In this document: piece after piece, positions 1-8,788 of the stretch
Layout of the letters: each line of letters begins with the position of its first letter
Position numbering within the stretch: position 1 is the stretch's first letter
IMG/VR virus record: IMGVR_UViG_3300035156_000136
Location: 1-28,878 of that record
DNA: 28,878 bases
Reading direction: 5' to 3' (one strand)
From: a virus
The notes under the pieces: model-generated
The model's database searches: none
Told to the model about the DNA's origin: nothing
Seen by the model: the letters and a program-made list of their open reading frames with translations, nothing else
Program-made: the position numbers and the translations under genes

Positions 1-238
1 TGTTACCGTTGTACGCTGTGATTGTGCTAAAGCCTACATCATCACGTATACCATCATCAACATCGACGAAGCGGCCGTTATCACGTAACCAGTTGTTCAT
101 GGCTAGCGGGTCAACGTTACCAGCGCCAAAGCGTTCGATGATGTTACAAAACGACGTTATGAAGCAGCCGATTTGAGCAATAGAGTATTTACCGTTTATA
201 CCTTGTTTTTGTGGGTAGTTGGTTTGCGCGTAAGCCAT
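1..238 (-). CDS. Lysin-like cysteine peptidase, 3' end beyond window
   Basis: The 79 visible residues begin MAYAQTNYPQKQGINGKYS and contain QIGCFITSF, with Cys25 preceded by Gln22. This Gln-x2-Cys layout, followed by a DPLAMNNWL stretch, resembles the start of C39-like/papain-fold peptidases in phage lysins (family knowledge). The start is an ATG at 238 with a good AAAGGAA ribosome site. It is the first gene after the fibre genes, where siphoviruses usually keep lysis genes, so a peptidoglycan-peptide endopeptidase role is inferred. The catalytic His and Asp and any cell-wall-binding domain would lie beyond the window and are not seen. Alternatively it is a virion-associated peptidase. Confidence 0.6.
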   Translation of the reverse strand, partial: MAYAQTNYPQKQGINGKYSIAQIGCFITSFCNIIERFGAGNVDPLAMNNWLRDNGRFVDVDDGIRDDVGFSTITAYNGN

Positions 239-251
239 GGTGATTTCCTTT

Positions 252-262
252 ATATTAACATA
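252..262 (-). promoter_or_regulatory. TATGTTAATAT element before the lysin gene
   Basis: The 45-base gap before the lysin gene holds TATGTTAATAT, which reads as an extended -10 (TGTTAATAT). The same 11-mer occurs before the neck gene at 12741-12751. No good -35 is seen. The element is so close to the ribosome site (AAAGGAA) that a promoter here would give a nearly leaderless message, so it may be a leader element instead. A CTTTA and a TAAAG flank it and could pair across the ribosome site. Confidence 0.35.
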
Positions 263-283
263 AGCAATAAGTAAAGCTATATT

Positions 284-1075
284 TTATTGTTCTGCCCTGA
301 ATTGAATTGGATTTAAGGTACTATAGACGGTGCCACCGCCGCCCTGCACAACCGTGCCATCAGGGTTAACATCAAGCCGTGTGGGTCCTGTATCGGAAAA
401 GCCGGTAAACATAATCCTAGTTACTGGACGATATCCAACAGGCAGAGTGAAGATTACAGAGTTATTTGAACCGTTTTTGATAAGCCCGCGTACCCTGACG
501 ATATTCAGCGCGTCTTTGTTATAACCAGCATTAGCCCAGTTATCTAACCCGTAATTAACCCAGCCGCCGCCCATTGAAACAAATGTTACTGGGTCTTGTC
601 TGGCAATCGGGCTAGTGTTATACACCAAATTACCTAGCAAGTCATACCCGTACTGCTGGACGCTGGTTATCGCCGTAGCGCTTGTAACAACCTTGGCCAG
701 GCGTAAACCAGCCGTACCATCTGTGTTGGTGCTGATCGGGAATCCAGTGCCAACGTTATTGGTAACGGCTATATAAACGATGGTGCCGTTGTCTAAGAGG
801 TCAATATACGTATCCTTGGATGCAGTGAACGTCTTGGCTACTGCCGTTCTACTAACATAAAGACCGTTAACAAACGCCACGCCCGCCGCGATAGTAGCCG
901 TCAATGATGCGCTAGTGGGCACCGTATAGCCGGATGAAACGAAGTTAACAAAGCCCCGCTTACGGGTTTCAGCAAGACTATTGGCAATTGTATCGGCAAC
1001 GCCTGTGGATAAGTCCGTGAAGTTCTGATTAACTTCAGCTGATTTTATTCTGGTGGATGGGCTAAAGGTGTACAT
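284..1075 (-). CDS. Tail fibre/receptor-binding-like protein, paralogue A
   Basis: A 263-residue protein and the last of three tandem paralogues. Residues 1-155 match the two upstream copies: an N-terminus with FSPSTRIKS and VNQNF, a TVPTSASLTATI segment, FTASKDTYIDLL, and AITSVQQYG at the end of the shared part. This is probably the attachment and shaft region. The C-terminal ~100 residues are unique to this copy, with WVNYGLDNW, FTLPVGYRP and a Gly-rich VVQGGGGTV stretch. That type is known from fibre tips of many siphoviruses. The ATG at 1075 overlaps the previous stop (TGATG), so it is translationally coupled. Receptor binding is inferred from position and architecture, and a structural fibre subunit is the alternative. 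Confidence 0.75.
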   Translation of the reverse strand: MYTFSPSTRIKSAEVNQNFTDLSTGVADTIANSLAETRKRGFVNFVSSGYTVPTSASLTATIAAGVAFVNGLYVSRTAVAKTFTASKDTYIDLLDNGTIVYIAVTNNVGTGFPISTNTDGTAGLRLAKVVTSATAITSVQQYGYDLLGNLVYNTSPIARQDPVTFVSMGGGWVNYGLDNWANAGYNKDALNIVRVRGLIKNGSNNSVIFTLPVGYRPVTRIMFTGFSDTGPTRLDVNPDGTVVQGGGGTVYSTLNPIQFRAEQ

Positions 1076-2052
1076 CAGTCATGCCCCAGTACTATCATTT
1101 CGCTACCTATGCCCAAGTTGCCTGCACCATTATTGACTATACTGACACTTGTAATCTGGGCGACGGTATTTGCCCAGTGGCCCCATGTTTCAAACGGCAC
1201 ATGCTGAAATGCTGCTGATTGTCCTGAATAATGATCCATGGCATGCACCATTTTGACCCGTCCTAAGAAGTTAGTAATTTCGATTTCGGTGTGCATTTCA
1301 TCAAAGTTAATCGGTGAGTTGTCTAATGATATTCTAGGCTGACTGACAGCGGCAGTAAATGCATTACCATTCTTAAGATCGTAAGTGAATGCATAGTTAT
1401 TACCGTTATCGCCGTTAAATATCATGTCCTTCTCTATAGAACCGCCGCCACCACCGATAGATGCAACGATAATCTTGAGGAATTTGCGAGGTGGAAATGT
1501 TGCCGTAATGATATCGCCTACCGCTTCTAGCCTTGTCCGCCCAATCTCTTCATAAAACATTGCTGGAGCATTAGGACCCGCTATCGGTCCGGTGTTGAAT
1601 ATGCGGTTATTCAAAGGGTCGAAGCCGTACTGTTGGACGCTAGTGATGGCGGTGCCGCTAGTTACAACCTTGGCAATACGAAGGGCTTTAGATCCGTCGC
1701 TGTTAAGAGTAATAGCCATGCCGGTGGTAGCGCCGTTGGTTAAGGCGATGTAAGTAACACCACCGTCATCTGTAATATCTACATACGTATCTTTTGAGGC
1801 GGTGAACGTCTTGGCGAGCGCTGTCCGGGTAACGTACTTACCATTAATAATGGCTACGCCACCGGCCATGGTAGATGTTAGGTTGGCGCTGGTCGGTACG
1901 GTAAAGCCTGACGATACGAAGCTAGTAAAGGCTAACCGGCGCATTAGTTCCATGCTGTTTTTATCCAAGTCGCCAAGTCCGGATGCCAAGTCGGTAAAGT
2001 TCTGGTTGACCTGTGATGATTTAATCGGTGTATTCGGGCTGAAGCTAAACAT
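1075..2052 (-). CDS. Tail fibre/receptor-binding-like protein, paralogue B
   Basis: A 325-residue middle member of the fibre triplet. The first ~155 residues are closely similar to the neighbours (FSPNTPIKS, VNQNFTDLASG, TVPTSANLTST, FTASKDTYVDI, GTAITSVQQYGFDPL). The remaining ~165 residues form a different beta-rich tip containing ATFPPRKFLKI, a GGGGG turn and FNGDNGNNYAF, a domain style seen in other phage tail proteins. An exact 23-base match with paralogue C (1634-1656 against 2518-2540) lies just where the shared part ends. The start overlaps the upstream stop as TAATG. Function is inferred as host-surface binding. Confidence 0.75.
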   Translation of the reverse strand: MFSFSPNTPIKSSQVNQNFTDLASGLGDLDKNSMELMRRLAFTSFVSSGFTVPTSANLTSTMAGGVAIINGKYVTRTALAKTFTASKDTYVDITDDGGVTYIALTNGATTGMAITLNSDGSKALRIAKVVTSGTAITSVQQYGFDPLNNRIFNTGPIAGPNAPAMFYEEIGRTRLEAVGDIITATFPPRKFLKIIVASIGGGGGSIEKDMIFNGDNGNNYAFTYDLKNGNAFTAAVSQPRISLDNSPINFDEMHTEIEITNFLGRVKMVHAMDHYSGQSAAFQHVPFETWGHWANTVAQITSVSIVNNGAGNLGIGSEMIVLGHD

Positions 2053-2936
2053 TATGCTGCTTTCCTTGCAATAACTCTAAATTGTGGCACCCATCTTGCT
2101 TGATCGGTACATGTAAAAACAGTACCGCCTGCACCGCCTTCACGATACAAAAACATACTGATAGTTATAGTGGTATTAGCTGGAATCGTATAATCATAAT
2201 CTAAAGTTGATCGAACCCATGGAGAGGCTGGGTCAAGGTAGCCTTCAAGCGGACTTCCAGGAATTGTAGCGCTGTTAATGAGGATGCCGACTTCGCCACT
2301 ATTGCCGCCGGTGTCGCAACAACTCATGTGGCTTAAGCTGATAGCTAAGTTTTCAGGTTGTGACCCGCTACGATAAGTAAACTTAGTACCCGTTACTTCT
2401 TGTGGTGTTGATTGTTGTGTTGAATATCTATTGGATGTAGGGCTTTTGTATATGATATTTCTTTCGTGGCCGGTAGTGTTATAAATCGAATTACCGAGTG
2501 GATCTAAAAAACTTTGCTGGACGCTAGTGATGGCGGTGCCGGATGTAACAACTTTTGCAAGGCGAAGGGCGTTGCTACCATCACTATTAACCGATAGTGT
2601 CATGCCCGTCGTAGCATTGTTTGCAACTGCTATATACACTAACGTGCCATCATCCAATAAATCGACGTAAGTATCTTTGCTGGCGGTGAAGGCTTTAGAT
2701 ACAGCTGTACGGCTGACATACTTACCATTTACGATAGCGACGCCAGTAGCAATAGTGGCGGTCAGGTTGGCGCTGGTCGGTATCTTGTACCCACTTTGAA
2801 CATGAGAGAAGAAGGTCAGTCGCCGCATAAGTTCAAGGCTGTTGGCGGCGGTATCTTCGGAGCCATTAGCAAGGCCGCTAAAATTTTCATTAACTAGCGA
2901 ACTTTTGATCTTGGTATTTGGAGTAAAGATATTCAT
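2052..2936 (-). CDS. Tail fibre/receptor-binding-like protein, paralogue C
   Basis: A 294-residue protein, the first of three paralogues after the hub gene. The N-terminal ~155 residues are shared with A and B (FTPNTKIKSSLVNENF, KIPTSANLTATI, FTASKDTYVDLLDDG, GTAITSVQQ). The C-terminal ~135 residues are unrelated to either. They look like a beta-sandwich, with a Cys-Cys pair in SHMSCCDTGG, YTIPANTTITISMF near the end, and a basic finish. The ATG overlaps the hub stop as TAATG, which ties it to the tail-tip operon. A receptor-binding or fibre role is inferred. No enzyme motif is visible. Confidence 0.72.
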   Translation of the reverse strand: MNIFTPNTKIKSSLVNENFSGLANGSEDTAANSLELMRRLTFFSHVQSGYKIPTSANLTATIATGVAIVNGKYVSRTAVSKAFTASKDTYVDLLDDGTLVYIAVANNATTGMTLSVNSDGSNALRLAKVVTSGTAITSVQQSFLDPLGNSIYNTTGHERNIIYKSPTSNRYSTQQSTPQEVTGTKFTYRSGSQPENLAISLSHMSCCDTGGNSGEVGILINSATIPGSPLEGYLDPASPWVRSTLDYDYTIPANTTITISMFLYREGGAGGTVFTCTDQARWVPQFRVIARKAA

Positions 2937-5900
2937 TATTCTGTAACCTCGCCAAAGCCAACCACCTCTTCAGCGACTTCTGGGTTGTTAAGTGTTTGCT
3001 GTGCTTCCAGGTTACGGTTAATATCTTCGATACGCTTGTTAACATCTGGTGGCACCGTGCTAAGTGTCATTATAGCTTGTTCTGGCGTATAGGTATGCTT
3101 TGCAATTTGGATGGCTAGGGTGCTAGGGTTATTAACGTCGAAATCCCAATAGCCTTCATCCCAAAACGCGGCATCCCAGTTGCTGGAGCTGTCAGAACTA
3201 CCACCGGCATTAGCAAAGCCGACGATATCGCCAGGGCGGATGGATTCAATGTCATAGACGCCATCTAATATAGTGATGTTAGCCCGAACCTCTGGCATCT
3301 TGTATTGTTCAATGATGGCATTAGCGATGGTGTCGGCTGTATCGGGGTTCGTAACGCGGTTATCTACGTAGATACGAAGCTTCTGACCGTACAAATCAAC
3401 ACTGCCGGTGTCCTTATATCTACGGTAGAGGTTAACGCCGTTGTCATCTACGCCGCCGGTGAACTCCACGGAGTTGATAATATTTTCTGACCTATCTTCA
3501 AAATTAACGCTTTGCAGGTGTTTACCGATAACGAACTTATGATTAACAGTCGTACCCTTTAGCTTGAAGTGAACCTTTTTAGTGGCGTGGTCGATATAGA
3601 AGAACCAGTTGGCCGGTGATAATTCCAGACATTTCTTAAGGGCGTCGTATACGCTGGATGATCGGAAGGTATAACTAACCTTGGTACCTGTTAATTCAAT
3701 TGAAGCATCATCGAAGGTAACACTGCCACCCTGCAAGCTGTAGTTAGTCAGGATGTCTTTTAAGATGACGCTAGGATCTTCGCTAAGGTATTTGGCCACA
3801 GTCGATCCGGTGTCGCTATATAGTTCACAGTAAAGGCCGCCGATTTGCGCCATCGTACTACCGGAGTTATTAATTGACACAGTATAGCCATAACCGCCGA
3901 CGATAGGCGGGTAACTCATGCCGTTAATAATATCGCCTGCAGCTGTTCCACCGCGGAGATAAAAGAACTCATCTGTATCGAAGGTAATCAGTACATAATA
4001 GCTTTGGCCAGCAGCAAGGATTTGTGTTGTATCAAAATCAAACTTAACAAGGTCCGGGTTGGTTTCCGGTACCGCTGCAGAATCAGTGAATGCTATGGCC
4101 GTATTGGAAGTGGTGTAGGAGAATGAACCGGCAGTCGTGCCCACTATGTCATTTACTGGCGTGCCGGAGTATAGCGTCAAGTTTTTCTCTTTAGGGAGAT
4201 TACCGGCTAACCGTGCCATCTTAAGTACTACTGATTTCAATCGAATATTAGATGTAGGCTTGATAACAACCGCATAAGCACTACCCCAAACACTAGTGTT
4301 GTAAGCACCATTATCAATCGGCATCGCGGTAAGCTGTGACTGCCCGCTTTGAACGGTATAGTTGCTTAGCTGTTCGCCGTAGCTATAGACTTCGATGTTT
4401 ACGCAATTCTTGTTGTAGTCTGGGATGTAATTGGCAATGTATCCGGTAAAGATGAGCTGCCCGTTAGGGAATTGATCGTCAGCACAGTAAAAGCGGACTT
4501 CCAAACCGAAATCAACATCAACGCGCTCGCCAAAACTACCAGGGTCGCGGGCAAGGGTGACTTTGACCTTTGATCCAGCGCTGTTAATCTCCTGTTCATA
4601 ACCAAATTCGCTGGAGATTTCCTTACTCCAAGTCTTACGGTAAGTATAAGTAGTGAAGGTACCGGTAAAGACGTTGGTGAGCGCGTTAAAAGCATAGACC
4701 GATGAGCCGGTGCTAGGGAAGGTGTCGTCGAAGTATTCGTACGGCGTAGCACCATTGTTCAGCGCCATCTTGTCCACATAGAAGGTTTTGACTGATGCGT
4801 TAGCGTTGCGAAGTAGTACGCGGAGCTGACCCACAGTAGCTGCAGGGTCTGTGGTACCGGTGACGGTAATGCGCTGCCATTGGCCTGTAGCAGTAAGTGT
4901 GGACTGTAGGCTGGCGCCAGCATCGGCTGCAAGGCTGATAGTGACTTGCTCGCCTGGGTCGGCCTTAAACCAAGCGCTACCGCTGTAAACGGTGTTTCCG
5001 GTAATCGGGATGAGCGTTAGGCTGTCAGTTTGCGGGCCCTGCAGCGTTAGGCCGCCAGTGCTTGTAACTGTTTTTATTGAGCGTTCTAAGTAGATACTAG
5101 CACTATCGACAAGCTGGCAATTACCCAAATATAGGCAAGTGTAAAGCGTCGTATTAGAAGCGGTGTCATAACCCAGGGTAAAACTACCGTCTTCATTCGT
5201 AGTGTTGATTGCATTGAAGTCAAAATGCAGCAAACAACCCGAACCAATCGGCATCTTGGTATCGTACATTTCCAGTAGTAATGCCGGGGTCAGTAGGCTG
5301 CCGTAGATGCTGAAGTAATCGAGAGTTCCAGCAGCGAATTTATCACGGACGCCGGTATTGTTATTGTAACGGGCGCCAAGGTACACGTTTAAATTACCGT
5401 AATCAGTAGTGTTACCGGCGATGCCATTATCGAACTGGGCGACCTGTACGCCATCTATATTAAGCTGGAGATATCGCCCATCACTACCAAAACTAATCTG
5501 ATGTTCCCCTGCAGTGATGGTGCTTAGATCTACTGAGGCCGACTTCATTACGTTACCCATGCTAAGACGGACGGTTAATTTACCGGTCGTGGTCAAATTC
5601 CTATCAAGGCTGAAGCCACTACCTGGCGAGCCGGTATCTTCATGCCATACCAGTACTTCTTGCGTTGCATTAGCCCAGTTTGGTTTGGTGTGCCGAATAA
5701 CTACCGTATAGGCGTTACTGATATTAACATCTGGTTCGCCAAACCCAGAACCAACCTGGCCCACCGACGGCATGATTATATAAGACGTTACGCCATCAAG
5801 TACTACGGCCTTCTTTTTTACCTGTGGATAAGCCTGGGCGCGGTTGCGACCTACGAACGTGGCGCTGCCATATGGGTCAATCGCGGCGATAAACGGCGCA

Positions 5901-5992
5901 CTCTCAAAGCCTTCAGCATCGCCTTCTTTAACATATTGGTTGACGGTAACACGGTCACGCTTATAGATTTTCGCAAAATATTCTTTTCGCAT
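2936..5992 (-). CDS. Tail hub (Tal-like) protein with lectin-type inserts
   Basis: Follows the Dit gene, the usual place of the tail-associated hub. I start it at the ATG at 5992 (1018 residues), which overlaps the Dit stop (TAATG) and has a GGTGG ribosome site. A GTG at 6001 would add three residues. In order: a short N-terminal KEYFAKIYKRD strand; a LamG/concanavalin-like jelly roll (~60-275); a CBM-like jelly roll (~290-425, with SAWFKADPGEQVTISL); hub-like beta domains (~450-560, KEISSEFGYEQEI onward); another sandwich (~575-740); a second hub segment (~760-930); and a C-terminal coil (NKRIEDINRNLEAQQ). The hub thus seems interrupted by carbohydrate-binding modules. No lytic catalytic motif was recognised. 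Confidence 0.75.
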   Translation of the reverse strand: MRKEYFAKIYKRDRVTVNQYVKEGDAEGFESAPFIAAIDPYGSATFVGRNRAQAYPQVKKKAVVLDGVTSYIIMPSVGQVGSGFGEPDVNISNAYTVVIRHTKPNWANATQEVLVWHEDTGSPGSGFSLDRNLTTTGKLTVRLSMGNVMKSASVDLSTITAGEHQISFGSDGRYLQLNIDGVQVAQFDNGIAGNTTDYGNLNVYLGARYNNNTGVRDKFAAGTLDYFSIYGSLLTPALLLEMYDTKMPIGSGCLLHFDFNAINTTNEDGSFTLGYDTASNTTLYTCLYLGNCQLVDSASIYLERSIKTVTSTGGLTLQGPQTDSLTLIPITGNTVYSGSAWFKADPGEQVTISLAADAGASLQSTLTATGQWQRITVTGTTDPAATVGQLRVLLRNANASVKTFYVDKMALNNGATPYEYFDDTFPSTGSSVYAFNALTNVFTGTFTTYTYRKTWSKEISSEFGYEQEINSAGSKVKVTLARDPGSFGERVDVDFGLEVRFYCADDQFPNGQLIFTGYIANYIPDYNKNCVNIEVYSYGEQLSNYTVQSGQSQLTAMPIDNGAYNTSVWGSAYAVVIKPTSNIRLKSVVLKMARLAGNLPKEKNLTLYSGTPVNDIVGTTAGSFSYTTSNTAIAFTDSAAVPETNPDLVKFDFDTTQILAAGQSYYVLITFDTDEFFYLRGGTAAGDIINGMSYPPIVGGYGYTVSINNSGSTMAQIGGLYCELYSDTGSTVAKYLSEDPSVILKDILTNYSLQGGSVTFDDASIELTGTKVSYTFRSSSVYDALKKCLELSPANWFFYIDHATKKVHFKLKGTTVNHKFVIGKHLQSVNFEDRSENIINSVEFTGGVDDNGVNLYRRYKDTGSVDLYGQKLRIYVDNRVTNPDTADTIANAIIEQYKMPEVRANITILDGVYDIESIRPGDIVGFANAGGSSDSSSNWDAAFWDEGYWDFDVNNPSTLAIQIAKHTYTPEQAIMTLSTVPPDVNKRIEDINRNLEAQQTLNNPEVAEEVVGFGEVTE

Positions 5993-6807
5993 TATAGCCA
6001 CCGTGGTACTTGAGTTGCTACAACCGTACCAGCACGGGCAGTGAAATCATCACGAATCTGCAATCCGTTTGCAAGGGTGCCGCCAACTACCGGCTTATAC
6101 ATCGAGAACATACCGTCGTAATCGACGCCGACTTCAGTGCCGTTCACCTTTACCGTGTAGTTATCGTTATCAATTTCAATGACGTCACCGGCTACGAACG
6201 CCCGCGATATGCTGATTACTTGGCCTGTATTGGTGTTCGTGAAGTAGATAGTATTGGTCGTGCTACCGGTAAAGCTGGTGAGCGTTAAGGTAGTCTTGAT
6301 AACCTGTTCTTTGGTGCTACCAAGGACATCGAAGGTATAGGTATCGGTCGTGTTGTTGTGGGCCACGCCGTTAATAAGGGTGGTCGTGGTGGTGTCGTAT
6401 CCCCATGGCCACAGGCAAAGCAACTGCAGCGAGTAGGAAACAGCAAATGGCGCTCCACCATCCTGAAAATCCAAGCCGCTGATGACTGCCACATAGCGAC
6501 GGGTCTTCAAGCCATCACTACCATGTTTGCCGATATCTAAATTCGCGCCATTGCCATCATTCTCGATAGCGGCTTTGAAGAGGTCAACACGGTTATTGAT
6601 ATCACCAAGGTTAGTACCCCAGATATCACCACTAATAGTTATAACTTTTTGGGTATAGTATTGGCCGGTCTTAATGCTACGGCTAGCACGCGGAATAGCA
6701 AAAACATTTAATGTCTTCGTTGGTATCGACTTGTGGGTAATCGCCGTAACGCTTATATTGTTAGTCTGTAGGTTGACTAAGTTATAAGTTACTGGTATAC
6801 CATCCAT
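5992..6807 (-). CDS. Distal tail protein (Dit-like)
   Basis: At 271 residues it lies between the tape measure and the hub genes, the standard Dit position. The N-terminal half has the siphovirus tail-component pattern: KTLNVFAIPRASRSIKTGQYYTQ, then KVITISGDIWG, and FKAAIENDG. That half would form the ring that caps the tail tube. The C-terminal half is a beta sandwich with Thr/Asn-rich strands (TNTIYFTNTNTGQVISI, IDNDNYTVKVNG), as in Dit galectin-like domains. It starts one base after the tape measure stop and ends in a TAATG overlap with the hub gene. It would join tube, tape measure and hub. Confidence 0.8.
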   Translation of the reverse strand: MDGIPVTYNLVNLQTNNISVTAITHKSIPTKTLNVFAIPRASRSIKTGQYYTQKVITISGDIWGTNLGDINNRVDLFKAAIENDGNGANLDIGKHGSDGLKTRRYVAVISGLDFQDGGAPFAVSYSLQLLCLWPWGYDTTTTTLINGVAHNNTTDTYTFDVLGSTKEQVIKTTLTLTSFTGSTTNTIYFTNTNTGQVISISRAFVAGDVIEIDNDNYTVKVNGTEVGVDYDGMFSMYKPVVGGTLANGLQIRDDFTARAGTVVATQVPRWL

Positions 6808-6808
6808 T

Positions 6809-8788
6809 TTAGAAACCGCCCACTAAGATTTTATTTGTTGTTATGCCCTTAGAAGCTAAGCCATTGTTTTCATCATGTTGCGCAAAGTATGCAGCAACCG
6901 CACTGGAATCACCAAGGTATACATCGCCGTAGTGATTGAACTCGCGCTTACTACCACCACCTGATTCGCTATCGTTATTATTGAACATCGCGTTTGTTTT
7001 ACCGCCTGGGATAATAGTACCAGATTGATTAGGTACAAATAGTTCTGACGTTGGATTTAATGAGCCATCAGGGTTATCACCAACGATATATGGCTGACCG
7101 GCTTTAACGGGGCCACCCTTAGCGCGCTTAAGTAATGGCGACAGGTCGATCTTAGTACCGCCAGCGGTCTTGGTCTGGACCTTTTCAACAAGCTTGTTAA
7201 TACTGACAACCGCACCATCTGCTGAACGCTTAACGCCATCAATTTCACGACTAGTAGTCTGCATGGTTCGAATAAGCGCTTGTTCCTTGGCAACTTCTTT
7301 TTGCTTATCCCAGAATCTTTGTTGGCTATCCTTGGTCTGGTCTTGAGCGGTTTTAAGGTTTTGCTGTGCTACCTGTAAGTTGTAAAGCGCTTGGCGAGCC
7401 TCTAGAGAGTTTGGCCCGAATCGCTTAACGGCTTCGTTATAACTTTTTTGTGCTTGTTCGACGTTCAAGGATGCACCGACCTGGGCCAACTGAGCGTCTT
7501 TAAGCGTCTGCTGTGATACCCGCATCTCATCGGTCTTCTGTTTTAAGTTAGCCTGAGCCAACGCTAGCTGCTCTGAGGCGGTTTTCTGGTTCATAATGCC
7601 ATAAGTTACCGCCGCGACTACGCCAACGACTGCAGCGCCTCCTAATACCCAAGGATTGGTCAGCGCCGGGCCAAACTTCTCAAGCAAAGGAAGCGCACTT
7701 GATAGGTTGCCCAGGAATCCAGTCAACGCCGATGTACCGGTAAGCACTGGGCCGCCAAAGGCCAAAGCGTTGGCAATGATTCCTTTAAACGGCGAATCGG
7801 TCGCAATCAATCGCATGGCCACCGAGTTTAGCCGCTCTTGGAAGGCAGCAAGAACTGGCATAGTTAATGAACCGACCGCCAGCTTGAGTGCATCAGTCTG
7901 ATCCTTCATGTCCTTTTGGGCTTTAACGTATTTGGCGACATCGGCAACGTTCTTAGAAGATAATGTCAGGCCAAGTTTTTGGGCTTGAAGTTCCATATCC
8001 TTGATGCCATCTGATCCAAGGTTTAGGGTTTTGATAAGGTCTTTGCCCTTTTTGCCAAACAGTTCCATCGACAGTGCGGTCTTTTCAGAACCATCCTTCA
8101 TGCCCTTGAACCGGTCAGCTATGTCCATTAAGACATCGTTGAAGTTACGGGTTTCACCGGATGAAGTCTTAGTAGCAACGCCAAGCTTCTCCAGTGGTGT
8201 CTTCGCATTAGTAAGCTGGTCGGTGTAATCCTTGATGGATATCTTAAGCCCTTCAACCTTGTTTCTCAGCTCGCCAGAACTATCGCCGTTCTTTTTAATA
8301 TCGGCGGTGTAGTCCTTGATTTTGATTTGCGCCTCTTCAATCTTGTTCTTGATTTCAGCTTGCTTCTTTGACAGGTCGCCAGTGGCATCGTTGGTAGCAA
8401 CGATTTGTTTGGATAATACGCCGAAGGCAGCACTAGTATCTTGAGTAGTGAGGCCCATCTTCTTGGTAACGGCCAGTAGCAGTGATGTGCTTTCGGTCGT
8501 CATGCCCGTTTGTCTTGCTAATATCGAAGTATCTTTAACCAGGCTAACAACATAATCGGTCGCGTTCTTAGCATAAAGGGTTACACCAGCGGCTAGAACA
8601 CCGGTAACTACCGATACTTTCTTGAACCCAGCTTCGCTCTTTTTAGCGAACTCCGTGAATCGCCCACCCGCTTCATCGGTCGCATTGCCGATTGCTTCGA
8701 TGCCTTTTTTGGCCTCAGTAAAGCCCGATCCTTCGGACTTATTTGAGATGATGACATCGACGTTGTTGTTACTGCCTAGTAGACTCAT
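6809..8788 (-). CDS. Tail tape measure protein
   Basis: A 659-residue protein with the hallmarks of tape measures. The N-terminal core includes LARQTGMTTESTSLLL and SMELFGKKGKDLI, as in TP901-1-type tape measures. A Lys/Glu-rich coiled coil (~138-195) is inserted in that core. A membrane-like segment lies at ~380-399 (WVLGGAAVVGVVAAVTYGIM), a second coiled coil at ~400-500, and a Gly/Asn-rich C-terminus follows. Using the known rule of about 0.15 nm per residue, the tail would be near 100 nm. The ATG overlaps the end of the frameshifted chaperone frame by 20 bases, and there is only a weak ribosome site, so coupling is likely. Confidence 0.9.
   Translation of the reverse strand: MSLLGSNNNVDVIISNKSEGSGFTEAKKGIEAIGNATDEAGGRFTEFAKKSEAGFKKVSVVTGVLAAGVTLYAKNATDYVVSLVKDTSILARQTGMTTESTSLLLAVTKKMGLTTQDTSAAFGVLSKQIVATNDATGDLSKKQAEIKNKIEEAQIKIKDYTADIKKNGDSSGELRNKVEGLKISIKDYTDQLTNAKTPLEKLGVATKTSSGETRNFNDVLMDIADRFKGMKDGSEKTALSMELFGKKGKDLIKTLNLGSDGIKDMELQAQKLGLTLSSKNVADVAKYVKAQKDMKDQTDALKLAVGSLTMPVLAAFQERLNSVAMRLIATDSPFKGIIANALAFGGPVLTGTSALTGFLGNLSSALPLLEKFGPALTNPWVLGGAAVVGVVAAVTYGIMNQKTASEQLALAQANLKQKTDEMRVSQQTLKDAQLAQVGASLNVEQAQKSYNEAVKRFGPNSLEARQALYNLQVAQQNLKTAQDQTKDSQQRFWDKQKEVAKEQALIRTMQTTSREIDGVKRSADGAVVSINKLVEKVQTKTAGGTKIDLSPLLKRAKGGPVKAGQPYIVGDNPDGSLNPTSELFVPNQSGTIIPGGKTNAMFNNNDSESGGGSKREFNHYGDVYLGDSSAVAAYFAQHDENNGLASKGITTNKILVGGF

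Noticed and set aside
1-2936. Diversity-generating retroelement acting on the fibre tips
   Set aside because: No reverse transcriptase and no template/variable repeat pair are in the window. The similarity among the three genes is in the N-terminal parts, not the tips.
4399-4755. 118-residue minus-strand frame inside the hub gene
   Set aside because: It is in another frame of the hub coding region, Thr/Ser/Leu-rich and without a ribosome site or homology.
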